Shown in pieces: positions 26,134 to 34,441 of a DNA stretch of 64,000 bases. A program made the position numbers and the translations under genes. The stretch is from a bacterium OL-1 (lineage in GTDB: Bacteria; Actinomycetota; Coriobacteriia; Coriobacteriales; Atopobiaceae): NCBI GenBank assembly GCA_000752675.2, contig LM994625.1, positions 252,655 through 316,654 of the forward strand, in the 5' to 3' direction. The first letter of the stretch is position 1; every line of letters starts with the position of its first letter. The notes under the pieces are model-generated. The model ran no database searches. It had not been told where the DNA came from and saw nothing but the letters and a program-made list of their open reading frames with translations.

Positions 26134-26523
26134 ATGGCCAAAACCAAACAGCCCTCGATACCTTCCCCAGCAGCTCCCGCGCGCGGACCAGTCCGCCGTG
26201 CATGCAAGGTGGCGCTGGGCTGCTTTGTCTCGGGCATTGTGGGAGGCGTCACGGAGCCGGCGCTGTACGGGCTGGGCCTCCGCTATCGTCGGCCGCTCAT
26301 CGGCCTTGCCGTGGGCGGGTTTGTCGGCGGGGTCTGGGCGGGCGCAACGCACGTAACGGCCTACATCATGGGCTCGTCGAGCTTCCTCTCGATTCTGGGC
26401 TACGTAGGCGGCGGCGTGCTCAACACCGTGAACGCGGGGATATCCGACCTGCTTGCGATGGGTATTGCGGCAGCAATTACCTACGCCACCTGGCGCGACG
26501 GCAATGCCTCAAGCCGCGGGTAG
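26134..26523 (+). pseudogene. Remnant of a beta-glucoside-type PTS EIIC (C-terminal third only)
   Basis: The 129-residue frame contains SGIVGGVTEPALYGLGLRYR followed by RPLIGLAVGGFVGGVWAG and DLLAMGIAAAITY. These match the C-terminal half of EIIC from BglF-like permeases, where GITEPALYG is the substrate loop. The rest of EIIC, EIIB and EIIA are absent, and the first 35 residues are unlike any PTS domain. No clear Shine-Dalgarno sequence precedes the ATG. It is most likely a deletion remnant, although the frame is still open and a small membrane protein cannot be excluded. Confidence 0.65.
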
Positions 26524-26562
26524 CGGCCTCCACAACCGACGGGGGCCCCTAATCGCCCGTCA

Positions 26563-26635
26563 AACTACGCACGGTCGCGATTCAGCTTTGTGTGGTGCTG
26601 GGCTTTTGTCCGCACTGCACTCGACCGTGCGTAAT
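26563..26635. repeat. Repeat family A, copy 2 (73 bp)
   Basis: AACTACGCACGGTCG at the left and CGACCGTGCGTAATT at the right form the same terminal inverted repeats as copy 1 (3198-3271). The interior GCGATTCAGC and GTGCTGGGCTTTTGTC is well conserved. It lies between the PTS remnant and the terminator of the flavoprotein gene. Confidence 0.8.
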
Positions 26636-26698
26636 TCGCGTGCCGAGAAGCACCGGAGAACACGCATGACGAGAACCTCGCGCCCATGAACCCCTACG

Positions 26699-26736
26699 AA
26701 AAGCGGCGCCGAGGCCCCAATGGAGCCCGGCGCCGC
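26699..26736 (-). terminator. Terminator of the flavoprotein gene
   Basis: On the minus strand GCGGCGCCG and CGGCGCCGC pair around a 16-base loop and are followed by TTTTC. It starts 24 bases past the stop at 26760. Confidence 0.8.
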
Positions 26737-26759
26737 CGCGCTTCGTTCCCCAGCGCTCC

Positions 26760-28136
26760 CTATGAGAAGAACCTTCTCACCAGGTCGCGGGAGTACTCGG
26801 CCGTCTCCTCCATGTCGCCAAAGGCCATGACCTCACCGGCATAGAAGGTATTGTTCTCGCCCTGCATGGCCTCGACCTTGTCGTACCAGCCGTCCGCATA
26901 GTCCTTCGAGCTCACGTGCGGGAAGTAGTACCAGTCGTCGATGCGCTCGGTCTTGGTCACCGGCAGGCCGGACTTTGCCATGTCGGCAAGCGTGGTGTCG
27001 CGTGCCTCGTCAAACGGCACGTCCTCCATGCCCTCGTGGTTGCGCAGCGTGAAGGTGACCAGCGGCTGCGGGCCGGCGTCCGGCCAGCGGTGGTAGAAGA
27101 CCATGAGGTGGCCGCGGGTCTCGGGCGTCATGTTGTCAAAGTAGTAGTACGAGATCTCCGGCGCCTTGTCCTCGTCCGTGCGCACGGCCATCGTGAAGTA
27201 CTCCTTGTGCACGATCTTGGAGAAGAGCTCATGCTCGGCCTGATTGGCGTCGCCGTACTCCAGGAAGAGCTCAAGCGGCGTGCAGATGACCAGCTTGTCA
27301 AAGGCCTGCTCCTCGCCGCCGTTCACGGTGACGTAGACCTTCTCGGGCGTGCGACGGATGGACGTGATGGTGCTGTTGAGCTCGGCCGGGTGCTTGAGGT
27401 GGTCGTTCACGCCCTGCCAGATGGACTGGGTGCCGTTCTTCCAGGTCCAGAGCTTGCCGGTGGAGAGGAACTGCCTCACGGTAAAGGCGTCGAGGTACTT
27501 GAGGACGTAAGCTGCGGGAATCTCGTCAAAGTAGCCGTAGCCAAACGAGGTGAAGGGGCCCTTCCAGACCAGCTCGGCGTCCTCGCAGCCGTTCTTCTTG
27601 AGGAACTCCGAGAACGGCATCGAGAGATCCTTGAGGTTGGGGTTCTCGCCCTCGATGTGCGCGAGCTTGAGCTCCGGCGAGGGGCACGGACCCTCGTAGC
27701 GACCCTGCGCAACGCCACGGTGGCCGTTGACGTCGTAGCCCTTGTACTTCTTGTCGAGCAGGCGCGACAGCTTGTTCATCTTCATGACCTTCTTGAGAAG
27801 GTCGATCTTCTTTGACTTTAGTGGCGTGCCGTCGGTGTTCATGAACTTGCGGCCCATCTTGGGGCCATCCTCGTGCGTGGTGCCGCCAAATTCCTCGCAC
27901 TCGTGGACGGCGAAGTAGGTGTCGCAGCCCATGACCGCGCCCATCTCGATGGTGCGATCCTCCCACTCGCCGTTGGCGTTCTTGACCTTCATGAGCGGCG
28001 AGAATGCCTTGCCGCCTACGTGGTCCGCGCGCTCGAAGATGCGGTAGTTGTTGTAACCGTTCTTCTCGAGGTACATGGCCAGCGAAAGTCCCGCGGGGCC
28101 ACCGCCGACGATGCAGATGCTGGAGTTCTTATCCAC
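26760..28136 (-). CDS. FAD-dependent isomerase similar to polyunsaturated fatty acid isomerase (PAI)
   Basis: This protein of about 458 residues opens with the FAD-binding motif ICIVGGGPAGLSLAMYLEK and FERADHVGGKAFSP. Along its length it resembles Cutibacterium acnes linoleate isomerase as I remember it: MGAVMGCDTY, YKGYDVNGH, PFTSFGYGYFDEIPAAYVL, DLWTW-like LWTWKNGTQ, and YYFPHVSSKDYADGWYDKVE with NTFYAGEVMAFG near the C-terminus. That enzyme turns linoleic acid into trans-10,cis-12 conjugated linoleic acid without net redox change. GTG 28136 has AAAGGTGG upstream and starts directly before the FAD motif. It is a single-gene unit. Confidence 0.8.
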   Translation of the reverse strand: MDKNSSICIVGGGPAGLSLAMYLEKNGYNNYRIFERADHVGGKAFSPLMKVKNANGEWEDRTIEMGAVMGCDTYFAVHECEEFGGTTHEDGPKMGRKFMNTDGTPLKSKKIDLLKKVMKMNKLSRLLDKKYKGYDVNGHRGVAQGRYEGPCPSPELKLAHIEGENPNLKDLSMPFSEFLKKNGCEDAELVWKGPFTSFGYGYFDEIPAAYVLKYLDAFTVRQFLSTGKLWTWKNGTQSIWQGVNDHLKHPAELNSTITSIRRTPEKVYVTVNGGEEQAFDKLVICTPLELFLEYGDANQAEHELFSKIVHKEYFTMAVRTDEDKAPEISYYYFDNMTPETRGHLMVFYHRWPDAGPQPLVTFTLRNHEGMEDVPFDEARDTTLADMAKSGLPVTKTERIDDWYYFPHVSSKDYADGWYDKVEAMQGENNTFYAGEVMAFGDMEETAEYSRDLVRRFFS

Positions 28137-28281
28137 CGTACCCACCTTTCGAAGTAAATTGCTCGAAAGCAAATAAATTCACGTAATTTCGATGTTACAC
28201 CGACGGACTCGAGGTGCGGCCGACTATTGGACGAGCGGGGCAAGGAATTTCAGATGTCTGAATGTGATGTACAGCTCCACC

Positions 28282-28525
28282 TGCATCGACACCGCCCTCG
28301 TTACACAAATTCGCGAACAAATGCGCTGAACTGCCCTTCGTTACACGTAGTTTCGAAGGATGGCGAAGTAGAGAGGTATGCATGTTGTGGTCGTGGTCAA
28401 CCTAACCACAACATGATGAGTATCGCGACACCTCGATACTTCGGAGTCTCTCCAAACCCTATGTAACGAAGGGCAATTCAGCGCAAAACTTAGGAAAATC
28501 GTGTAACGAGGGGGATTTCGATGCA
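28282..28525. repeat. Repeat family C, copy 2 (four-box mirrored element)
   Basis: Boxes start at 28282 (TGCATCGAC then CCTCGTTACAC), 28322 (TGCGCTGAAC then CCTTCGTTACAC), and, inverted, 28461 and 28501. Pitch is 40 bp at both ends and the symmetry centre is 28403.5. The 114-bp core is unrelated in sequence to copy 1. It contains CATGTTGTGGT/ACCACAACATG arms (28381-28414) nested in CGAAGTA/TACTTCG arms, so the core could fold into one long hairpin. Confidence 0.9.
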
Positions 28526-28526
28526 A

Positions 28527-28555
28527 GTGGGCGGCCACGACGGGCGGCCGCCCAC
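28527..28555 (-). terminator. Hairpin past the fruK stop
   Basis: GTGGGCGGCC and GGCCGCCCAC pair around a 9-base loop between the fruK stop and repeat C copy 2. No strong T-run follows on the minus strand (TTGCATC), so it is a weaker or Rho-assisted terminator. Confidence 0.6.
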
Positions 28556-28576
28556 CAGAAAACGCTATCGCCTAGC

Positions 28577-29503
28577 CTACTTGGCATACCCAACAGACGT
28601 CATCTTTGCAAGCAGGGCCTCGACCTCGGGGCGCGTTGCCAGGTTATCCGAGAACGCGCTGGCAGAGCCCGTGCAGACACCCATCTTGAAGGCCGTCTCG
28701 TAGTCTCCGTTGCTCTCAATCCAACCGGTAAGGAACCCGGCGACCATCGAATCGCCCGCGCCTACGGTGTTGACCATGGTCCCCTTGGGCGCCTCGCTCA
28801 TGATCACGTCGCCATTCTCGGGAACCAGGACGGCGCCCTCGCCGCCCATGGAGACCAGCACGTTTCTGGCACCGCGCTCCTGCAGCATGCGCGCGTAGGG
28901 CTCGACCTCGTCGCGGTGCGTGATGGTGGCGCCAACGATGTCGCCCAGCTCGTGGTTGTTGGGCTTTACCAGGAACGGATGGTACGGCAGGACGTTCACA
29001 AGGAGGTCGCGCTCAGCGTCCACCACAATGTCGATGCCACGCCCGTCGAGGCGGCTCATGATGCGCTCGTAGATGTCGGAGGGCAGCATCGAGGGTACGT
29101 TACCGGCAATAACCAGCAGGTCTCCGGCCTGAAGGGCATCAAGCTTTGCGTAGAGCGCGTCGATATCCTGCGGCGTGATCTTAGGCCCAAGGCCGTTGAT
29201 CGCCGTCTCCTCCTTGGCCTTTGCCTTCACGTTAATGCGGCTCATGCCCTCTTTGACCTGGATAAAGTCGCAGGTGGCACCGTAGGCGCTCATGCGCGCC
29301 TCAATCTCCCTACCCGTAAAGCCGGCGACAAAGCCCAGCGCCGTGGACTTGTGCCCCAGGTTGGAGAGCACAATGGAGACGTTGACCCCCTTGCCGCCGG
29401 GCAGGACCTGCTCGTAGTTCACTCGGTTAATCTCGCCCAGGCGAAGGTCGTCGAGACGAACGATGTAGTCGAGCGACGGGTTGAACGTTACGGTGTAGAT
29501 CAT
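28577..29503 (-). CDS. fruK: 1-phosphofructokinase
   Basis: This 308-residue PfkB-family kinase phosphorylates fructose 1-phosphate to fructose 1,6-bisphosphate. MIYTVTFNPSLDYIV is the typical FruK start, LPGGKGVNVSIVLSNLG is PfkB signature 1, and TVGAGDSMVAGFLTGW is signature 2 with the catalytic Asp. It overlaps the upstream fruR by 4 bases, which implies translational coupling. No fruA transporter gene follows; the operon ends at a hairpin, so the fructose permease must be elsewhere. Confidence 0.95.
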   Translation of the reverse strand: MIYTVTFNPSLDYIVRLDDLRLGEINRVNYEQVLPGGKGVNVSIVLSNLGHKSTALGFVAGFTGREIEARMSAYGATCDFIQVKEGMSRINVKAKAKEETAINGLGPKITPQDIDALYAKLDALQAGDLLVIAGNVPSMLPSDIYERIMSRLDGRGIDIVVDAERDLLVNVLPYHPFLVKPNNHELGDIVGATITHRDEVEPYARMLQERGARNVLVSMGGEGAVLVPENGDVIMSEAPKGTMVNTVGAGDSMVAGFLTGWIESNGDYETAFKMGVCTGSASAFSDNLATRPEVEALLAKMTSVGYAK

Positions 29504-30264
29504 AAGCTGCTCCCCACTTCCACGACGTTGTCTGCATCCTGAAAGCTCCCGCCTTGCGGGAGCCGGTCGGTGAGTATGGTCGCGTCCTCGAAGGACGCAA
29601 AGGTGACGAGAGAGACCTGGTCGAACTTGCTCTGGTCGGCCAGCACGTAGCGACGCAGAGTATGCACCATGCTGACCTCCTTGACCTTGGCCTCGCTGTA
29701 CTCCGGCGTTGTGAAGCCAGCCTCGCGCGAGATGCCGTTGGTACCCCAGAAGCCCAGCGTAAAGTGGAGATTCTCAAGCGAGGCGATGGTTGCCTCCCCC
29801 ACCAGCGCCTCCGTGAGGGGCTTAACCATCCCGCCAGGGAGGTAGGTCTTGCACCCCTTGGCGAGAAGAAGCTGCGCGTGGGGAATCGAGTTGGTAAAGT
29901 ACGTTGCCTCCGTCTGCGTGATGGCCTCCGCAAGCTGCATGGTCGAGGTGCCCGCGTCGATGTAGACAAAGTCATCCGGACCAACGAGCGAGGCCGCTCG
30001 GACGCCGATGGCGCGCTTGGCAACGGTATTGACGTCGCGCTTCTGGGCAACGGATGCGTCATGGAGGACGAGACGCGCACGGGAGACCGCGGCCGTGGCA
30101 CCACCACGCACGCGGACAAGCTGGTGTTGCTCGTCGAGAATCTCGAGGTCACGGCGGATGGTCGACTCGGAGGCGCCAAGCATGGCCATGAGCTCTTGCG
30201 TGGTGACAGATCCACGCTCGTGCACGAGCCGAACGATGATGTCCTGTCGCTCACGCGCAAGCAT
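29500..30264 (-). CDS. fruR: DeoR family regulator of fructose metabolism
   Basis: This 254-residue protein has an N-terminal DeoR helix-turn-helix (ERQDIIVRLVHERGSVTTQE, then ASESTIRRDLEIL) and a C-terminal sugar-phosphate effector domain with IDAGTSTMQLAEAI and GFWGTNGIS. Such repressors usually respond to fructose 1-phosphate. I chose ATG 30264, which has GTGGGGGTGG upstream; a GTG at 30279 would add five residues. It overlaps fruK, so it represses its own operon if the direct repeats at 30417-30446 are its site. Confidence 0.9.
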   Translation of the reverse strand: MLARERQDIIVRLVHERGSVTTQELMAMLGASESTIRRDLEILDEQHQLVRVRGGATAAVSRARLVLHDASVAQKRDVNTVAKRAIGVRAASLVGPDDFVYIDAGTSTMQLAEAITQTEATYFTNSIPHAQLLLAKGCKTYLPGGMVKPLTEALVGEATIASLENLHFTLGFWGTNGISREAGFTTPEYSEAKVKEVSMVHTLRRYVLADQSKFDQVSLVTFASFEDATILTDRLPQGGSFQDADNVVEVGSSL

Positions 30265-30416
30265 GCGCGCCACCCCCACGGCTCGCTAAACAAGAAGCAC
30301 TGTCAGAGCTGGTAGACCACTCTTTCAGCATGGTAATGCAATACAGGCGCGAGACCCGCACGCTCCCCCAATGAATCGTCGTACGGGCCTCGCGCGTGGC
30401 ATGATTATCTCGCAAT

Positions 30417-30446
30417 TTCAATCAATTTCCGTCAAGTTCAGTCAAA
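30417..30446. promoter_or_regulatory. Three contiguous 10-bp direct repeats, candidate FruR operator
   Basis: TTCAATCAAT, TTCCGTCAAG and TTCAGTCAAA follow each other with no gap, sharing TTCnnTCAA. DeoR-family repressors often bind direct repeats of about one helical turn. They lie about 150 bases upstream of fruR. A CTCTGCA-CAA-TGCAGAG hairpin follows on the distal side. Confidence 0.5.
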
Positions 30447-30495
30447 ATCTCTGCACAATGCAGAGAATGTCCTGCCGCGTCGCACGGGTTTCTGC

Positions 30496-30840
30496 TCAGC
30501 CCCGCAGGATGCCCAAGAGTGTGACAAAGCCAGGAAGCAAGATCATGGCTGCCGCGGCGCTGCCGTCGAGCTGACCGGACATCCCATAGAAGAGCAGCGA
30601 GAACGCAAAGATGGCAACAACGGCGACAAGCCCGTTCCAGGTGCCGGGCCGGGGGCGCGCATCGGCGCCAAAGAAGGTGCGCAGCACGCAGATGGGAAGG
30701 CCGACCATCACGCCGATCCCCGCGGCGCACGCGATGCCGCGGGCGAAGGTGCCCAGCTGCTCGGCAATCTGGAAGACGACGGCCATGGCAATGAACGCCA
30801 CAAGGGCCAGCCCCGCAAGCTTGAGAAACTTGTCCTCCAT
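30496..30840 (-). CDS. Small four-helix membrane protein of unknown function
   Basis: This 114-residue protein starts MEDKFLKLAGLALVAFIAMA with GAGGAGG upstream. It has four predicted membrane segments: LAGLALVAFIAMAVVFQIA, GIACAAGIGVMVGLPICVL, LVAVVAIFAFSLLFYG and MILLPGFVTLLGIL. I do not recognise a family. It stands alone, upstream of fruR on the same strand and divergent from the next gene. Confidence 0.7.
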   Translation of the reverse strand: MEDKFLKLAGLALVAFIAMAVVFQIAEQLGTFARGIACAAGIGVMVGLPICVLRTFFGADARPRPGTWNGLVAVVAIFAFSLLFYGMSGQLDGSAAAAMILLPGFVTLLGILRG

Positions 30841-30950
30841 GGTGCCTCCTCTCAAGGACACTCTATCCCAAGACAAACGACCGCGTTCGCCATCACGCAG
30901 CAAAGACCTGCTAGCATCGTGCGTAACCGCGCAACGCAGAGGGAGGCAGC

Positions 30951-31826
30951 ATGGCATCCGACCACGGCAAAAAGCACCGAGCCGGTCACGTAATAAAGAC
31001 CGTCCTTGCCGTTATCGGCGGAATCACCGTTGTGCTGGCGGTACTCTTGGTTGCGCTGGCGTATGAGCTGAACTACGCCGTCCGCACCGTGGACACGTCA
31101 ACCTCCCCGGACGGCAGGTTCACGCTTGAGCTTCAGGCCGTTGGCGAGCCCTTGTTCTTCTCGCCGGCGGATGCGCGCCTTGTCCTCAGGCTGGGCCGCT
31201 ACGAAGTCTCACACGTGGACACCAGCATCGCGGATGACGGCGGACAGGTGCGCACCACTAGCTGGCAAGTGAGCTGGGAGAACTCGGGCGCCGAGGTGCG
31301 CCTTAAGGGGTCCGAACAGAGCGACGAGCTTGTGACCATGGGCTTTGACGGAAGCGTCTCGAGAGGTCGGGCAGCAGCGGACGAGAGCCTGGGCGAGCTG
31401 CCGGACGCGAAGACGGACGGGCCTGCCGCGCCAACCGATGGCGGGGTGGCATCCTCCGAGGTCGCTCAGCAGGAGGCCGAGGAGATAGACGCGGGCTACA
31501 AAGCCGTCTACGACGCGGCGCTCAAGTCGCAGGGCTACGGCTACCAGGTGACGTACAACGCCAAGGGTGATGAGCAGGTCATTCTCTCCCAGGACAGCGA
31601 GAAGGTCGTGATTCTCGTCTACGACCGCGAGTCCGCCAACGGCGCGTGCGCGCTCTTTGCGCTGGAGAGCTGCCCCGTGGAGGATTATGGCAGCTGGTCG
31701 ATCGAAGAGGCGGCGCTGCTCGACGAGTACGCATACGTGCACGAGACGGGCGAGGTCATCGCATCTGGAAAGACCTCCTGGTCCGATGCCGGCACGCAGG
31801 AGTTTCGCGACGTGACGGGTGAGTAG
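30951..31826 (+). CDS. Membrane-anchored protein with an extracellular domain, unknown function
   Basis: This 291-residue protein has a basic N-terminus (HGKKHRAGHVIK) and one membrane helix (VLAVIGGITVVLAVLLVALA). An exported part follows with a first domain (DTSTSPDGRFTLELQAVG), a low-complexity acidic linker (about residues 140-175), and a second domain (YQVTYNAKGDEQVILSQDSE). The first domain resembles DUF5412-like small anchored proteins, but the match is weak. GAGGGAGG precedes the ATG. It ends before a hairpin shared with the convergent btpA-like gene. Confidence 0.7.
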   Translation: MASDHGKKHRAGHVIKTVLAVIGGITVVLAVLLVALAYELNYAVRTVDTSTSPDGRFTLELQAVGEPLFFSPADARLVLRLGRYEVSHVDTSIADDGGQVRTTSWQVSWENSGAEVRLKGSEQSDELVTMGFDGSVSRGRAAADESLGELPDAKTDGPAAPTDGGVASSEVAQQEAEEIDAGYKAVYDAALKSQGYGYQVTYNAKGDEQVILSQDSEKVVILVYDRESANGACALFALESCPVEDYGSWSIEEAALLDEYAYVHETGEVIASGKTSWSDAGTQEFRDVTGE

Positions 31827-31861
31827 GGAGCAGGAATCCCAAGAGCGTTGCATAAGAGGAA

Positions 31862-31905
31862 CCCCGCACCCGCAAGGCTCTCAAACTTTGCCTGTGGGTG
31901 CGGGG
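31862..31905. terminator. Hairpin between convergent genes
   Basis: CCCCGCACCC and GGGTGCGGGG pair across a 24-base loop that contains further complementary bases (GCAAGG and CTTTGC). It lies between the ends of the anchored protein gene and the btpA-like gene. No clear T-run is present on either strand. Confidence 0.55.
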
Positions 31906-31930
31906 CCTTCACGAAAGGCAGGGCAACCAG

Positions 31931-32740
31931 CTATCCCTTAGCTGCCTTGATGAATGCCTGGGCACGACTTGCATCCACGTTGTTCCAGAGAATGCCGTCG
32001 CGCTTAATGCTCGTGCCAACGATAACGCCGTCCGCATGGGGAAGAAGATCCCCAATGTTATCCACCCTTCCACCGCTACCGATGATGATAGGCACCTCGG
32101 GGAAACGCTCCTTTAGGTGGACAATGTGGGACTCCTCCGGCGGAAGCCCAGCGTGTGCCCCACCAAAGAGCGCTCCCGCGATAGGCATGTTGGCAACCCC
32201 CGCCTCAAGCATCTCCTCACTCGAGCGCGTATCTAGACATGTTCCCGCATGGGCTTCAAAGTATGTATACACCCTTACATCATCGGCACCAACGCGACGC
32301 TGATAACGGAATATCTCGCCAGGATTGAATTTCTGGGACCCAAACAATCCCTCATAGGAACCGCTCACATAAGTCCTCACAAACTTTGCGCCAATCGCCT
32401 TTGCAACAGCAAGCGTTGCGATAGGGTCAATCAGTACACCACAGCCAAAGGGAACGCGTATCTCAGATGCAACTTCTGTAGCAATTCGCACGTAATTTGC
32501 TACCGTCTCGGGACCAACGGGGGTGAGGTAAGGTCTGTCTCCCTCGTTCGCAAACACGAGGGCATCAAATCCTGCATCCTGCAAGACACGCGCATCCTGC
32601 TTCAGACGACGAATCTGCTCCTCAAGAGTCATTTTGTCATCGGCATAAGGGGTGCCAGGCAGAGCCTGCATGTGCAGACATCCAATGATCGGCCTAGGTA
32701 CCCCAAACGTCTCGAGGTGTTTTTCCATCAGCGAGGACAT
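31931..32740 (-). CDS. BtpA/SgcQ family TIM-barrel protein
   Basis: This 269-residue protein has the BtpA/SgcQ pattern: PRPIIGCLHMQALPGTPYA, FDALVFANEGDRPY, FGCGVLIDPIATLAVAKAIG, VRTYVSGSYEG, and a phosphate-loop-like IIIGSGGRVDNIGDL with ADGVIVGTSIKRDG. The last two are typical of phosphate-binding TIM barrels. SgcQ is encoded in E. coli next to PTS genes and has no proven activity. Here it is the last gene after a mannose-type PTS, so action on the imported sugar phosphate (aldolase- or epimerase-like) is plausible. AAGGAGC precedes ATG 32740. Confidence 0.85.
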   Translation of the reverse strand: MSSLMEKHLETFGVPRPIIGCLHMQALPGTPYADDKMTLEEQIRRLKQDARVLQDAGFDALVFANEGDRPYLTPVGPETVANYVRIATEVASEIRVPFGCGVLIDPIATLAVAKAIGAKFVRTYVSGSYEGLFGSQKFNPGEIFRYQRRVGADDVRVYTYFEAHAGTCLDTRSSEEMLEAGVANMPIAGALFGGAHAGLPPEESHIVHLKERFPEVPIIIGSGGRVDNIGDLLPHADGVIVGTSIKRDGILWNNVDASRAQAFIKAAKG

Positions 32741-32785
32741 GCTTTGCTCCTTCTTTGATAATCGATGTTTACGCCACACCCCGCG

Positions 32786-34408
32786 CTACGAAAGGATGCC
32801 GAGCGGAGAGAGGATGATGGCGATTACAAACATCGCGATGATGATGGTCGTGGGTTTGGTCCCCTTCTTGATGAAGTGATAGGTAATCAAGAACGAGATG
32901 AGCGGCAACAGCTTGGGGAGAATGGTATCGAGGATTGTTTGAATTTCGATAGTTCCTGTAGCAAGCTCAAAGGTGAGCGGGCAGGTAATGGGAATCACGG
33001 TGGCAACCAGGCAGCCGAGTACCATCATGCCCATAGCGCCAAGCCCCTCGGTGAGCTGCTTAACAAGACCACCGGCGAGTAGCTTAGTAACAGCGTTCTT
33101 GCCAAAACGATAGCCCGCGTTGTAGCAAAAGTAGCCAACACCAAGAGCATAAATGCTAAAGAGCACGATGAGCAGGATGGGGCCAAGCGCGCTTCCCTGA
33201 GATGCAAGGCCAATTGCAATCGAGAGGAGAACCACCTTGACGAGGCTCTGGGTAACAGAGTCGCCGATGCCTGCCATGGGACCCATGAGTGCAGTCTTGA
33301 GGTTGTTCTCCATGTCGTCGTCGATATCGGCGCCGTTCGCTCGCTCCTCCTCCATTGCCGCGGTGATGCCCGGGATGATGGAGCCCCAGGTGTTTTCGGT
33401 GTTGAAGTATGCAAGATGACGCTTGAGGCCCGCAGCAATTGCCTCGCGGTCATCACCATAGAGCTCTTCTAGGACCGGCACCATACAATGGCAGAAACCC
33501 AGACCCATCATGCGCTCGTAGTTGTAGCAAATCTGTCCCCAGCTCTGCCAAATGAACCAGGACTTGCGGAGAGTCCTCTTACTCAGGCGCTTCTGCCCTG
33601 CAGCAGCCTCATCAGCGATGTCAGACACCTCTTCAGGGCCGAAGGAGAATCCCTCGAAAACGTTCACGCCCTCCTTAGAGGTGTAGATGAGATGCAGCAC
33701 GCCTGCCGCTGCACCGATGATGGCAATGGGCATAGTGCCAAGCTGGAGATAGGCAGCAAGGGCAAATCCAATTGCAAAGAACGGGAGCAGCGACGCCTTA
33801 AAGAGAACGCTCATGAGCATGGCAAGTCCAAGTGCGGGAATCAAGTGACCTGCAAGAGAGAGAATCGAAGTCACCTGAGAAGGAATCACCGCCATGAGCG
33901 ACTCAAGAGCGGAGGAGCCAAACAGAACGCACAGGAACGAGGGAATCGCATACGTAATGAACGGGAAAATCTGAGAGGCAAAGAGGTTCATGGCAACCAC
34001 GCCATGGGCATTGCCCTGCTCAGCAAATTTGTCTGCCTTATGCACCCAGACTGAGTTGAGCGACATCTTGACGTTGAAGCTAAGCAGCCCGAGAAGGCCA
34101 AGGGGCACCGCAATGGTTAGTCCCACCGAGGGGTCCGCACCAGCGAGCATGGTCATGGCCACGCCAAGGTAACCGGCAAGTGCATAGTCACTAGGAAGGG
34201 ATCCGCCGATGGCAACCATACCGATATAGGCCATCATCACATTGGAACCCACTGCCAGGCCATAGGTTAGGTTGCCAAGAAGCAGGCCATTGACCAAGCC
34301 CGCGACCAGAGGGGCACCAAAGTACACAGACCAACGCAGCCACATTGGGCAGGCTGTTGCAGCGTACCATGTGCAGAGCGCGATAATGAGCGCTTGCAAT
34401 GCCAACAT
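32786..34408 (-). CDS. Fused mannose-type PTS permease, EIIC-EIID in one chain
   Basis: This is a 540-residue membrane protein. Residues 1 to about 265 are EIIC (YFGAPLVAGLVNGLLLGNLT, ALAGYLGVAMTMLAGADPS). Residues about 275-540 are EIID (LRKSWFIWQSWGQICYNYER, NTENTWGSIIPGITAAMEEE, MGPMAGIGDSVTQSL). These are normally separate proteins; here KEGVNVFEGFSFGPEEVSDI links them in a single frame. It should import and phosphorylate a sugar with the EIIB encoded next to it. An EIIA is not found nearby. GC is lower than in the surrounding chromosome. Confidence 0.9.
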   Translation of the reverse strand: MLALQALIIALCTWYAATACPMWLRWSVYFGAPLVAGLVNGLLLGNLTYGLAVGSNVMMAYIGMVAIGGSLPSDYALAGYLGVAMTMLAGADPSVGLTIAVPLGLLGLLSFNVKMSLNSVWVHKADKFAEQGNAHGVVAMNLFASQIFPFITYAIPSFLCVLFGSSALESLMAVIPSQVTSILSLAGHLIPALGLAMLMSVLFKASLLPFFAIGFALAAYLQLGTMPIAIIGAAAGVLHLIYTSKEGVNVFEGFSFGPEEVSDIADEAAAGQKRLSKRTLRKSWFIWQSWGQICYNYERMMGLGFCHCMVPVLEELYGDDREAIAAGLKRHLAYFNTENTWGSIIPGITAAMEEERANGADIDDDMENNLKTALMGPMAGIGDSVTQSLVKVVLLSIAIGLASQGSALGPILLIVLFSIYALGVGYFCYNAGYRFGKNAVTKLLAGGLVKQLTEGLGAMGMMVLGCLVATVIPITCPLTFELATGTIEIQTILDTILPKLLPLISFLITYHFIKKGTKPTTIIIAMFVIAIILSPLGILS

Positions 34409-34441
34409 ACTGTCACACTCCTAAGTCATTACCACATTTGC

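Noticed and set aside
26134-26523. Complete PTS EIIC
   Set aside because: About two thirds of EIIC and all EIIB and EIIA are absent.
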